A stretch of DNA of 64,000 nucleotides from contig NZ_QKTO01000002.1 of assembly GCF_003234855.1 (NCBI RefSeq), positions 124,001 through 188,000 on the forward strand, given 5' to 3'. Position 1 is the first letter of the stretch; every line of letters begins with the position of its first letter. Under the pieces are notes generated by a model. It saw only the letters and a program-made list of their open reading frames with translations, had not been told where the DNA came from and did not search any database. This DNA is from Curtobacterium sp. MCBD17_032 (lineage in GTDB: Bacteria > Actinomycetota > Actinomycetes > Actinomycetales > Microbacteriaceae). Made by a program: the position numbers and the translations under genes. Positions 53,650 through 61,374 of the stretch are shown here, piece by piece.

Positions 53650-53714
53650 CAGCGGACGTCGTCCGTGGCGGCGGGCGGGGCGGTCCGGTCGTCGCGGACG
53701 GGGCGGGTCGGCAT
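53649..53714 (-). CDS. 21-residue leader ORF coupled to the xylanase gene
   Basis: MPTRPVRDDRTAPPAATDDV plus Arg, then TGA overlapping the xylanase ATG. TAGGCT stands 6 nt before its ATG, so it begins at the 5' end of a leaderless mRNA. No sequence family; likely only a ribosome loader for the xylanase. Confidence 0.55.
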   Translation of the reverse strand: MPTRPVRDDRTAPPAATDDVR

Positions 53715-53752
53715 GTCGGGAGCCTACCGAGCGCGCAGCACGGCGACCGTCG

Positions 53753-54361
53753 TCACCGTCCGAGCTGGTGCGCGCTCGCAGCGAGGACCTCGTCCGCCAG
53801 CGTCGGGTCCGCTCCTGCGACGGCCCGCGAGACCACGATCGCCCCGACCATCTGGGTGAACACGGCCACCGCCTGACGCCGGGCGTCCTCCGCGGCGAGC
53901 TCGGTGCCGGTCTGCCGAGCGTGCTCGGTCAGCAGCTCGGTGAGGTTCCCGAAGTACCCCTCGAGCCCGTCGCGGTACGCGCCCTGCGCCGCAGCACCGT
54001 GCCGCCCGGCGTCCACCGGCAGGGCCGCGGAGGGGCAGCCGGTCTCGGGGTGGTCGCGGTGTGCAGCCGTCAGGTAGGTGTCGACGACGGCGCCCAGGGC
54101 AGACTCGGCCGTGTCGGCGTGGTCGGCGCGGATTGCGCTGACGGCCGCGAGTGAGTCCGCGAAGCCCTGCCGGTAGACCTCGAGCACGAGGTCCTCCTTC
54201 GACGCGAAGTGGTTGTAGAACCCGCCGTTGGTCATGCCGGCGCTCTGCATCAGGTCCTTGATGCCGACGCCGTCGACACCGTGGAGCTTGAAGCCCTCGC
54301 TCGCCGCGCGGACGATCTGCTCGCGGTTGCGTTCCTTCTGGGCCTGCGTGATGCGGGGCAT
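53753..54361 (-). CDS. TetR-family regulator (twin operators)
   Basis: 202 aa. HTH REQIVRAASEGFKLHGVDGV, then TNGGFYNHFASKEDLV and a helical ligand domain with one Cys (TGCPSAAL). AcrR-type with C-terminal domain seen in regulators of small hydrophobic-ligand or DUF1330 genes. ATG 54361 has GAGGAGGAGACC before it. Divergent from the DUF1330 gene across two palindromes. Confidence 0.9.
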   Translation of the reverse strand: MPRITQAQKERNREQIVRAASEGFKLHGVDGVGIKDLMQSAGMTNGGFYNHFASKEDLVLEVYRQGFADSLAAVSAIRADHADTAESALGAVVDTYLTAAHRDHPETGCPSAALPVDAGRHGAAAQGAYRDGLEGYFGNLTELLTEHARQTGTELAAEDARRQAVAVFTQMVGAIVVSRAVAGADPTLADEVLAASAHQLGR

Positions 54362-54415
54362 CGGTCTCCTCCTCGTGCGGTCGGCGCGGTTCCGGCGGAC
54401 GGAGCCGCGGCTCGC

Positions 54416-54473
54416 TTTGATGTTAGTCGGCATCAAAGGGCTTGACAATCAATGATGACGAGCAACATCATTG
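54416..54473. promoter_or_regulatory. Twin TetR operators and DUF1330 promoter
   Basis: TTTGATG-N8-CATCAAA (54416-54437) and CAATGATG-N8-CATCATTG (54450-54473) share the core GATG-N8-CATC. A promoter for the plus gene reads -35 TTGACA (54442-54447), 18 bp, -10 CATCAT (54466-54471), so one site abuts the -35 and the other covers the -10. Confidence 0.8.
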
Positions 54474-54541
54474 CTTCGACGTCGCTCGACGTCCCACTCC
54501 GGGCAGCACGCACGCAGCCCGAACGAACCGAGGAGACCCTG

Positions 54542-54865
54542 ATGTCCGACACCACCACCGCTCGTCCCCCCGCCTACAGCATCACCGAGGTCCTCGAGGT
54601 GCTCGACCCCGCCGGCGCGCAGCGGTACGCCGAGCTGACCCCGGCGACGGTCGAGCAGTTCGGCGGCCGCTTCGTGGTCCTGGGTGCACAACCGACGGTC
54701 GCCGAGGGCGATGCCGGTGTCGTCGTCGCCGTCGTCGAGTGGCCCGACATGGAGGCCCTGCAGACCTGGTACGACTCGGACGCGTACGCCCCGGCCCGGG
54801 CGATCGCCGCCACCGCCGTGCGTCGTCGCCTGGTCTTCCTGCCCGGCGTGCCCGCCGCGGCCTGA
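54542..54865 (+). CDS. DUF1330 protein under TetR control
   Basis: 107 aa. ITEVLEVLDPAGAQRYAELT and VVVAVVEWPDMEALQTWYDS fit the DUF1330 ferredoxin-like fold; substrate unknown. The ATG is preceded by GAGGAGACCCTG. The start 54542 is supported by Shine-Dalgarno and by the conserved fold beginning near residue 12. An 18-bp-arm hairpin follows. Confidence 0.82.
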   Translation: MSDTTTARPPAYSITEVLEVLDPAGAQRYAELTPATVEQFGGRFVVLGAQPTVAEGDAGVVVAVVEWPDMEALQTWYDSDAYAPARAIAATAVRRRLVFLPGVPAAA

Positions 54866-54920
54866 CCGTCACCCGACGCCGACCCGCCGATCGCCACGGG
54901 GGTGTCGGTCCGGCACCGAC

Positions 54921-54968
54921 GACGGACGGGAGGCACGGCGCGCGCTCGCACCGTGCCTCCCGTCCGTC
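54921..54968. terminator. 18-bp-arm bidirectional hairpin (family A)
   Basis: GACGGACGGGAGGCACGG (54921-54938) pairs perfectly with CCGTGCCTCCCGTCCGTC (54951-54968), 12-nt loop, between convergent genes. Confidence 0.85.
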
Positions 54969-54973
54969 TGTTG

Positions 54974-57598
54974 CTACTGCTCCGTCGGCGCGATCCGCGG
55001 GAGCGTGCCGAGCCGTCGGCGGACGAGGACCGCGGTCCCCGCGGCGAGCAGCAGGAGCGCCGTCACGCCGAGCAGCCCGAGGCCGTGGGCACCCGTGAAG
55101 GCGAGGTCGCCGTCCGGCGTGGTGCCGTCACCGGCACCCGGACCGTCGGCGCTCGGGCCGTCAGCACCCGGGCCGTCGGCGCCGGGGAGGCCGGTACCCG
55201 GAGCGGGCGAGACCGAGCCGTCGTCACCAGCGTCGTCGCCGCCGTCACCGGGGACGGGCGACGCGGGGTCGGTCGGGGCCGGGTCGGTGGGCTCGGCGGC
55301 GTCCGGCAGGGCAACCGCGAACGCGACCGCAGCGCCGCTGCGGGTGCCGATCGACTGCACGGCCTGCGCCTCGCCGGTCGCGGCGGCGCGGACGAGGGCA
55401 GCTGCCCGGATGTCGTCGTCGTCCTTGCCGGCGACGTCGACCGACCAGGAGCCGTCCTCGGCGACCTCGGCGCTGCCGGCGACCGCGCCCGAGAGCGTCA
55501 CCGTGGCGCCCGGGTGGCCGGAGCCCGTGATCGACGTCGGGGCGACCTCGGTGCCCGGCTCGTCGACGGTGAGGACGTCGAGGTCGGCGCGGGCGGTCAG
55601 CCACGACTCGGCGCTGACCGGGTGGTCGACCACGCGGGTCTCCCCGATGCAGCCGTTCCAGCCGTTCGTCGCGGCGTCGTCGACCCAGTCGCTGCCGAAC
55701 AGCCACGGCATGCCGTCCTGCACGGTCTGACCGCCGGTGTCCGTGGCGTTGCGGAGCACCGGAGCGCCGTCGATGTACATCGTGGTGGTGCGGGCGTCGA
55801 CGTCGTTCACGAGGGCGACGTGCAGCCAGCGGCCGGGGATGATCTCGCCCGACCACGCCGTCCGGTCACCCTTCGACGGGTCGGCGGTCACCTCGGTCCA
55901 CTGGAACTCCTTGAGGTTCGAGATGCCGAGCGCTGCGGGCGAGGCGGTCCAGTCCCAGCGGGTCTGCGGGACGCCGATCTGCGAGCGGTTGCCGCTGCGG
56001 ACGATCGCCTTCGACCAGGAGTTCGCGCCGTCGGTCCACGAGGGGTCGACCTGCAGGAACGTCTCGATCGTGTAACCCTCCGGGAAGGTCGCCCGGTCGA
56101 CGACCGTGTCACCGGGGGAGGTGAGCGCGCTGAAGCGCTTCGCGGCCTTGTCGGCGTTCGCGAAGCAGAGGCCGGCGCCGTCCGAGGAGAGCGGGTGCGA
56201 CTCGTCGGTGACGGTCACGTCGCCGTCCTGCGCGGTCGGGGAGCCCGACTCGGCGTGCGTCATGCGGGTGAGGTCGGCGTCGCCGACGACGTCGGTCACC
56301 GTGGCGCCGGGGGCGAGGGTGCCGGGCTCCTGCTCGCCGGGACGCCACCAGGCGAGGGTGCCGTCGACGACGGTGTGGTCGGCGCGGCCGCCGGGGAGCT
56401 CGGTCGTGACCGGGGGTGCACCCTCGAAGCCGTCGAGGAGCATCTGCCGTGCGCGTTCGATGAGCGGCGGCTCGTCGGCGGTGCCGGCGCGGAAGTCCGG
56501 CGCGAAGCCCGCGAACCGGGTGCGGAAGTCCACCGGCACGCTGTAGCGCTGGTTCGCGGCGTCGAGCAGTGGCTGGTCGTAGGACGTGAGTGTCTCGGAC
56601 GGCTTCCACGTCACCCACGGGGACGCGGTCTGCATCGCGAGCGTGCCGTTGGTCAGGTCGAACTCCACGAGGCCGAGGTAGCCGTTGCCGCCCTCGTAGT
56701 CCATCTGGTGGTCGATGAGGACCTGCGTGACGGCGTGCCCGGCGTCGTTCGTGCGGCTCTTCCACGTGGAGCCGTGGAAGTGGCCGTTGAACGTCAGGAA
56801 CACCTGGTCGTTCGGGGCGATGACGTTCTTCCACAGGCGCTCGCCGTAGGCCGTGTCGACCGCGGTGAGCCCGTCGGTCGCGATGTTGATGACCTCGTGC
56901 GAGGTGAGGATCGTCGGCAGCGTCGGGTGGGCCGCGATGACCTGGTTCGCCCACGCGAGCGTCTCGTCGGAGGCCCGCCACGGCAGTGCGAGCGAGAGGA
57001 AGCGCTGGCCCTCGGCCTCGAACACGTGGAACTGGCTCAGCCCGGTGCGGTCCGTGCCCGACTCGATGGTCGGCTGACCGGTGGCGCGGGTGGCCGGGAA
57101 GGTGCGCAGGTACGGCTCGGCGGCGAGGTCGTACGACGTGTCGAACACCGTGTCCGCGGAGTTCCGGACGTCGTGGTTGCCGGTCGTGATGCTGTACGGC
57201 ATGCCCGCCGCGTCGAGCACGGACATCGCCCGGTCGGCGGCCTGCCACTCGCCCGCCTGGCCGACCTGGTCCACGACGTCGCCGACGTGGGTGGTGAAGG
57301 GGATGTGCAGCTCGTCGGCGTTGTCGGCCAGCCACTGGGTCTGCACGTGGAACGGGTCGTCGCCGTAGCGCGGGAGGAACTGCGAGGCCGAGTAGCGGGA
57401 GTAGAACTGCGTGTCCGGCAGCACCGCGAGGGTGAACCGGGACGCGAGGTCGGCGGCCGGTGCAGGGGCGGCTGCGGCCGGGGTGGGGGTGGCGGTCAGG
57501 GCGGGGAGGCCGACGGTGGCGGCCACAGCGAGGGCGGTGACACCCAGGGCGGTGGTCCTCCGTCGGGAGGCCCGGGGGAGTGGTCGGTGTGCGGTCAC
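54974..57598 (-). CDS. Secreted, sortase-type metallophosphoesterase with LamG-like domain
   Basis: 874 aa. Twin-Arg-like basic start and signal peptide (about 12-35, Ala-rich). Calcineurin-like phosphoesterase (about 45-350): LAVLPDTQFY, HVGDVVDQ, TTGNHDV, ILTSHEV, FNGHFHG. A LamG/concanavalin-like domain follows (about 460-690), then a bacterial Ig-like domain and a Pro/Asp/Gly-rich stretch. It ends DLAFTGAHG, one helix and a basic tail: an LAXTG sortase signal. Acts on the cell surface. Start GTG 57598 lacks a Shine-Dalgarno but CAGCAT lies 6 nt upstream. A Pho-box-like repeat is 40 bp upstream. Confidence 0.9.
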   Translation of the reverse strand: MTAHRPLPRASRRRTTALGVTALAVAATVGLPALTATPTPAAAAPAPAADLASRFTLAVLPDTQFYSRYSASQFLPRYGDDPFHVQTQWLADNADELHIPFTTHVGDVVDQVGQAGEWQAADRAMSVLDAAGMPYSITTGNHDVRNSADTVFDTSYDLAAEPYLRTFPATRATGQPTIESGTDRTGLSQFHVFEAEGQRFLSLALPWRASDETLAWANQVIAAHPTLPTILTSHEVINIATDGLTAVDTAYGERLWKNVIAPNDQVFLTFNGHFHGSTWKSRTNDAGHAVTQVLIDHQMDYEGGNGYLGLVEFDLTNGTLAMQTASPWVTWKPSETLTSYDQPLLDAANQRYSVPVDFRTRFAGFAPDFRAGTADEPPLIERARQMLLDGFEGAPPVTTELPGGRADHTVVDGTLAWWRPGEQEPGTLAPGATVTDVVGDADLTRMTHAESGSPTAQDGDVTVTDESHPLSSDGAGLCFANADKAAKRFSALTSPGDTVVDRATFPEGYTIETFLQVDPSWTDGANSWSKAIVRSGNRSQIGVPQTRWDWTASPAALGISNLKEFQWTEVTADPSKGDRTAWSGEIIPGRWLHVALVNDVDARTTTMYIDGAPVLRNATDTGGQTVQDGMPWLFGSDWVDDAATNGWNGCIGETRVVDHPVSAESWLTARADLDVLTVDEPGTEVAPTSITGSGHPGATVTLSGAVAGSAEVAEDGSWSVDVAGKDDDDIRAAALVRAAATGEAQAVQSIGTRSGAAVAFAVALPDAAEPTDPAPTDPASPVPGDGGDDAGDDGSVSPAPGTGLPGADGPGADGPSADGPGAGDGTTPDGDLAFTGAHGLGLLGVTALLLLAAGTAVLVRRRLGTLPRIAPTEQ

Positions 57599-57637
57599 GC
57601 GACGATGCTGGTGGCGTCGTCTGTCCCGCTGGTTTCC

Positions 57638-57659
57638 TGAGTGTGACCACAGTGTGAGC
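57638..57659 (-). promoter_or_regulatory. Pho-box-like direct repeat before the phosphoesterase gene
   Basis: On the minus strand GCTCACACTGT and GGTCACACTCA are contiguous 11-bp direct repeats. Actinobacterial PhoP boxes are 11-bp direct repeats with a TCA core (G-G/T-T-C-A type). Lies 40-61 bp before the start codon, at a place suited to activation. Confidence 0.6.
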
Positions 57660-57852
57660 GGGAGGCAACGCGGGCGTTGTCGCCGCGCGGACGACTTCCT
57701 TCCGGTGTCGGCCTTGCCGTGGCGCTGCAGTTCGATGGTGGGGTCCTCCTCACCCCCGATGACGGCGGCTACACCCCATGGAGGGTCCGGAGTCGCACGT
57801 TCCCGTCCGGGCGTCCGAGTCGACTCGCACTCAGTGTCCGGTAGACGATCGG

Positions 57853-58104
57853 CTACCGAGACGGATCCTGCGGCTCGCGCCGTGCTGCTCGAACGGACAG
57901 GAAGATGCTGGCAACCCAACAGACGACCCCGAGCAGGATCACTCCGCTACCGATCCAGATCGCAGTCGAGTGACCGAGCGCTGCACTGCTGGCGATGACA
58001 GCGCCGCCGGAGAGTACGAGCGTGCCACTCACCAGGTCGAGCAGGACGCGAGCCCATGATCGTCCTGTTCCTTCGAAGCCGAAGGTCTCTCTCGGGGTGC
58101 GCAT
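57853..58104 (-). CDS. Small two-helix membrane protein
   Basis: 83 aa. Basic N-terminus, two membrane helices (about 20-42 and 47-68) and a basic end (RAARREPQDPSR). No family recognised. ATG with TATCCT 6 nt upstream, so leaderless. The plus-strand region 58105-58205 next to it looks like a gene remnant rather than a new gene. Confidence 0.6.
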   Translation of the reverse strand: MRTPRETFGFEGTGRSWARVLLDLVSGTLVLSGGAVIASSAALGHSTAIWIGSGVILLGVVCWVASIFLSVRAARREPQDPSR

Positions 58105-58111
58105 GATCGGA

Positions 58112-58206
58112 GGATACGCAGTCGTCCTGCTCCTGGCGCACCGGCGCCGTGGCGACCTGCTTCGAGGAACGGGAGCACGACGAGCATCCCGCCGATGAGG
58201 AGTTCG
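58112..58206 (-). pseudogene. Possible remnant of a membrane-protein gene
   Basis: One frame reads VELLIGGMLVVLPFLEAG, a plausible last membrane helix, without a start or upstream continuation. Flanked by a family A hairpin (58210-58255) that serves no intact gene end. Weak case; could be chance. Confidence 0.25.
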
Positions 58207-58209
58207 ACG

Positions 58210-58255
58210 GACGGACGGGAGGCGCGGTACGGGCCCGCCCCGTGCCTCCCGTCCG
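58210..58255. repeat. Orphan family A palindrome
   Basis: CGGACGGGAGGCGCGG pairs with CCGTGCCTCCCGTCCG with one mismatch. It lies in a divergent intergenic region, between the starts of the small membrane-protein gene and the SRPBCC gene, so it does not end either gene. Confidence 0.75.
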
Positions 58256-58284
58256 GCGGTCCCGCCGCGTGCCAGCATGGGCGC

Positions 58285-58773
58285 ATGCCCGTCGTCGAGT
58301 CCCGCTGTGTCGTCCCGGTCGACGTGGACGTCGCCTTCGCCGTCTCGCAGACGCAGGGCGAGGTGCGGAAGCGGTGGGACCCGTTCATCCGGCGGCAGCA
58401 CCTCATCGGTGCGACCGTCCCCGGCAAGGGCGTGCGGACGTACACGGTGCAGCGCTTCGGGCTGGCGATGGAGAGCGAGTACGTCTCGTACAACCCGCCG
58501 TCGAACGTCGGCATGAAGATGACGAAGGGTTCGTGGTTCTTCGAGCGCATGGGCGGCGGATGGCGGTTCAGCGCCGCCGAGGGGCAGCCGGGGCACACGC
58601 TGGCGGTCTGGCGCTACAACTTCACCTGCAAGCCGAAGTGGCTCGCCCCGCTCGCGGAGCGCATCGGCGTGCTCGTGCTGCAGCGGGACATCGACCGGCG
58701 GATCGCGGGCTTCGCGCGGGGCTGCGAGGACCCGGTGGTGCTGGCTGCCGTGGCTCCGGACCGGGATCGGTGA
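58285..58773 (+). CDS. SRPBCC-family protein
   Basis: 162 aa. Polyketide-cyclase/START-like fold: VVPVDVDVAFAVSQTQ at the start, then VRTYTVQRFG, FERMGGGWRFSAAE and VWRYNFTCKPKWLAPL. Probably binds a hydrophobic ligand; not known. ATG with CAGCAT 6 nt upstream, so leaderless. Convergent with marR. Confidence 0.85.
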   Translation: MPVVESRCVVPVDVDVAFAVSQTQGEVRKRWDPFIRRQHLIGATVPGKGVRTYTVQRFGLAMESEYVSYNPPSNVGMKMTKGSWFFERMGGGWRFSAAEGQPGHTLAVWRYNFTCKPKWLAPLAERIGVLVLQRDIDRRIAGFARGCEDPVVLAAVAPDRDR

Positions 58774-58808
58774 CGGGCGTCCGCTCGCACGGCTGAGGGA
58801 CCCGACTC

Positions 58809-59231
58809 CTACTCGAGCAGTGCCCGGAGCGTCCGTCGGAGTCGCTCGCCGTCGGCTGCTCCGACGGGTGCGAGGAACTCCTCCTCGACCTGGTGGCGGA
58901 GCGCCTCGGCCGCGTCCACCACGTGTTCGCCCTGCTCGGTGAGTTCGACGACGTTGCGTCGACGGTCTGCCGGATCCGGGTGTCGCGCCACGATGCCCTT
59001 CCGCTCGAGGGTGTCGAGGAGCGCGACCATCGTCGTCCGGTCGATGCCGAGGGTCTGCGCCACCTGGAGCTGGGACATCGGCTCGCGCCGGGCGAGGACC
59101 CGCAGCGCGCCGAACTCCTTGCCGTCGATCGACAGCGGGGCGAGCGCGGTGTCCGTCCGCTCGCTGAGGACCATCGTCGCGTGCTTGAGGAGGTACCCGA
59201 GCACGTCGGTCGGTCGGGCATCGCTGGACAT
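58809..59231 (-). CDS. MarR-family regulator
   Basis: 140 aa. Winged helix with QLQVAQTLGIDRTTMVALL and the wing RHPDPADRRRNVVELT, typical of MarR proteins. ATG with TAAGAT 6 nt upstream (59238-59243), so leaderless. Divergent from an epimerase gene; a perfect 11-bp-arm operator lies between. Confidence 0.92.
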   Translation of the reverse strand: MSSDARPTDVLGYLLKHATMVLSERTDTALAPLSIDGKEFGALRVLARREPMSQLQVAQTLGIDRTTMVALLDTLERKGIVARHPDPADRRRNVVELTEQGEHVVDAAEALRHQVEEEFLAPVGAADGERLRRTLRALLE

Positions 59232-59251
59232 GGTGTGATCTTAGTCCTACG

Positions 59252-59278
59252 CTGATCGTCAGTACCGCTGACGATCAG
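59252..59278. promoter_or_regulatory. MarR operator
   Basis: CTGATCGTCAG (59252-59262), spacer TACCG, CTGACGATCAG (59268-59278). Perfect palindrome between divergent marR and epimerase genes. Confidence 0.82.
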
Positions 59279-59301
59279 TGGTCTAAACGAAAGGTCCGAG
59301 C

Positions 59302-60246
59302 ATGATCCTCGTCACAGGCGGAGCCGGCTTCATCGGCTCCCACACCGTCCGGTCCCTCGTCGAGGCAGGAGAGGAGTGCGTCCTGCTCCAGCGCCGGACC
59401 CCGGAGGTGCCGCCACAGCTCGCCGACCTGCCCGTGCACGTCGTGCAGGCGGACGTCGCCGACCTCGATGCCGTCCTCGCCGTGGGCCGCCGCTTCCCGA
59501 TCACCGGCATCGTGCACCTCGCGGTCGCGCTGCCCTGGGCGGGTGACGGCGGAGACCCCGTGGACGCCACGAGCACCGCGATCGAGGCCTTCCTCAACAT
59601 CGTGCGTGCGGCCCGGGCATGGGACGTCCCCCGCGTGGTGGTCGCGAGCACGATCGGTGTCTACGGCTTCGGCGGCGCCGGGGCGCTCTCCGAGGACGAC
59701 CCGATCTCGTTCCGGCACGTCCACGCCATCCCGACGTTCAAGAAGATCGCCGAGCTGCTCGCCCTGCACCTGTCGGACCTGACGGACGTGCAGATCGTCA
59801 ACGCGCGGATCTCGGGCACGTGGGGTCCCGGCGGCCACCAGCCCGACCCGTTCTTCGCCGCGCCGTCGCTCGCACTCGGAGCCGCGCGCGGGACGACCCC
59901 GGACGTCTCCGGCCTCGTGGCGCCTCCGCACCGTAACGACGCGCTCGACCTCCTGTACGTCAAGGACACCGGGCGTGCCCTCACCCTCCTCATGCGCACT
60001 CCCGGACTGCGGCACCTGACCTACAACGTCGCGTCGGGGCACGCCACGAGCAACGCCGACGTCGTCGAGGCGATCCGGACGGTCGTGCCCGACTTCACGG
60101 CCGACCTGCCCGTCGGACCGGACCAGCCGCAGCAGTGGCTCGACATCACGCGGCTCCGCGACGACACCGGGTTCACGCCCGAGTACGACGCGGCGGCGGC
60201 AGCGGCGGACTACATCGCCTGGCTGCGCGCCGGGAACGAGCGGTAG
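59302..60246 (+). CDS. NAD-dependent epimerase/dehydratase (extended SDR), missing the active Tyr
   Basis: 314 aa. TGGAGFIGSHTV nucleotide loop at the start; ADVADLDAV; ASTIGVYGFG carries the Ser/Thr site. At the catalytic YxxxK position the sequence reads IPTFKK, so Lys is present and Tyr is replaced by Ile. It may bind a nucleotide without redox function, or use another residue. Controlled by the MarR site upstream. Family A terminator follows. Confidence 0.85.
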   Translation: MILVTGGAGFIGSHTVRSLVEAGEECVLLQRRTPEVPPQLADLPVHVVQADVADLDAVLAVGRRFPITGIVHLAVALPWAGDGGDPVDATSTAIEAFLNIVRAARAWDVPRVVVASTIGVYGFGGAGALSEDDPISFRHVHAIPTFKKIAELLALHLSDLTDVQIVNARISGTWGPGGHQPDPFFAAPSLALGAARGTTPDVSGLVAPPHRNDALDLLYVKDTGRALTLLMRTPGLRHLTYNVASGHATSNADVVEAIRTVVPDFTADLPVGPDQPQQWLDITRLRDDTGFTPEYDAAAAAADYIAWLRAGNER

Positions 60247-60262
60247 TCGTCGGACCAGGAGC

Positions 60263-60306
60263 CGGACGGGAGGCGCGGTGCGGGCCCGCCCCGCGCCTCC
60301 CGTCCG
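60263..60306. terminator. 16-bp-arm hairpin (family A)
   Basis: CGGACGGGAGGCGCGG (60263-60278) pairs perfectly with CCGCGCCTCCCGTCCG (60291-60306), 12-nt loop, 17 nt after the epimerase stop. Confidence 0.85.
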
Positions 60307-60399
60307 CACCGGCCTCGGCCTGCATCCTTCGATGCAAGTCCCGCAGGTGCGTCCCTCGGCCGGTCGTCCCGGCGCGGCGCAGTTCCTAGCGTCGATGTC

Positions 60400-61374
60400 A
60401 TGACGAACACCATCGAAGCCCGGTCGACGACCGGCACCGCCCCGCAGGACCGGCACGGCATCCGCGGCGTCATCGCGCGGCACCCGCTCGGGTCGTTCTT
60501 CACCCTCGCACTCGGGCTGAGCTGGCTCGCGTGGGTCCCCTACATCCTGTCGCCGCACGGCATGGGCGTCTGGGACATCCACTTCGCCGAGGTCCTCGGC
60601 AGCGCGCAGTTCACCGGGGTGCTGCCCGGCGCACTGCTCGGCCCGCTCGGCGGCGCGTTCATCGTGACCGCGGTCGCCGACGGTCGCCCGGGTCTCCGCC
60701 GCTGGGTCGGACGCCTGTTCCGCTGGCGGGTCGCCTGGTACTGGTACGCCCTGGCGCTCGTCGTCGTGCCGGCCCTGATCATCGTGTCGGCGCTGCCGTT
60801 CGCCGGCGGGGACGTGCACGCACCGACCGCCCTCGTGTTCGCCGCCGTGGTGCCGGGCCTCGTCATCCAGCTGTTCTCCACCGGTCTGAGCGAGGAGCCG
60901 GGCTGGCGCGACTTCGCCCTGCCCCGCCTGCAGCACCGCTTCGGTGGCCTCGGTGCCGCGGCGATCCTCGGCCCGGTGTGGGCGCTGTGGCACATGCCGC
61001 TGTACCTCAGCGACTGGGGCGGGTGGCCGGACGCGCACTGGAGCGAGCCCGTCGTGTTCGCCCTGTTCACCATCACGTTCAACGTCCTGATGGTGCAGGT
61101 CTTCAACAAGACGGGCGAGAGCCTGCCGCTCGCTCTGCTGCTGCACGTCGGCGTGAACAACACGATCTCGACGTTCTTCCCTACGATGTACCCGAGCATG
61201 ACCGCCGGCACGCTGATGATCGGCCTGACGATCATGTCGACGATCACGGCCGTGGTGCTGCTCATCGCGACCCGTGGGCACCTCGGGTACGACCCGGCAC
61301 GTCGGGCGCTGCCGATCGACGCCCCGATCCCGTCGGCGGAGCCCCTCGTAGGATCGCAGCATGGCACCCGCTGA
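60400..61374 (+). CDS. CPBP intramembrane metalloprotease
   Basis: 324 aa. About eight helices. Catalytic SEEPGWRDFALPRLQ (Glu-Glu...Arg), WALWHMPLYL and LLHVGVNN provide the conserved His and Asn residues. ATG 60400 with TAGCGT 7 nt upstream (60387-60392). Its last 14 bp overlap the next gene, so it is linked to the NarL-type system. Confidence 0.9.
   Translation: MTNTIEARSTTGTAPQDRHGIRGVIARHPLGSFFTLALGLSWLAWVPYILSPHGMGVWDIHFAEVLGSAQFTGVLPGALLGPLGGAFIVTAVADGRPGLRRWVGRLFRWRVAWYWYALALVVVPALIIVSALPFAGGDVHAPTALVFAAVVPGLVIQLFSTGLSEEPGWRDFALPRLQHRFGGLGAAAILGPVWALWHMPLYLSDWGGWPDAHWSEPVVFALFTITFNVLMVQVFNKTGESLPLALLLHVGVNNTISTFFPTMYPSMTAGTLMIGLTIMSTITAVVLLIATRGHLGYDPARRALPIDAPIPSAEPLVGSQHGTR

Noticed and set aside
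57599-57919. N-terminal extension of the phosphoesterase
   Set aside because: The extension is Arg/Ser-rich and places the signal peptide over 100 residues inside; it would also run through the Pho-box-like site.
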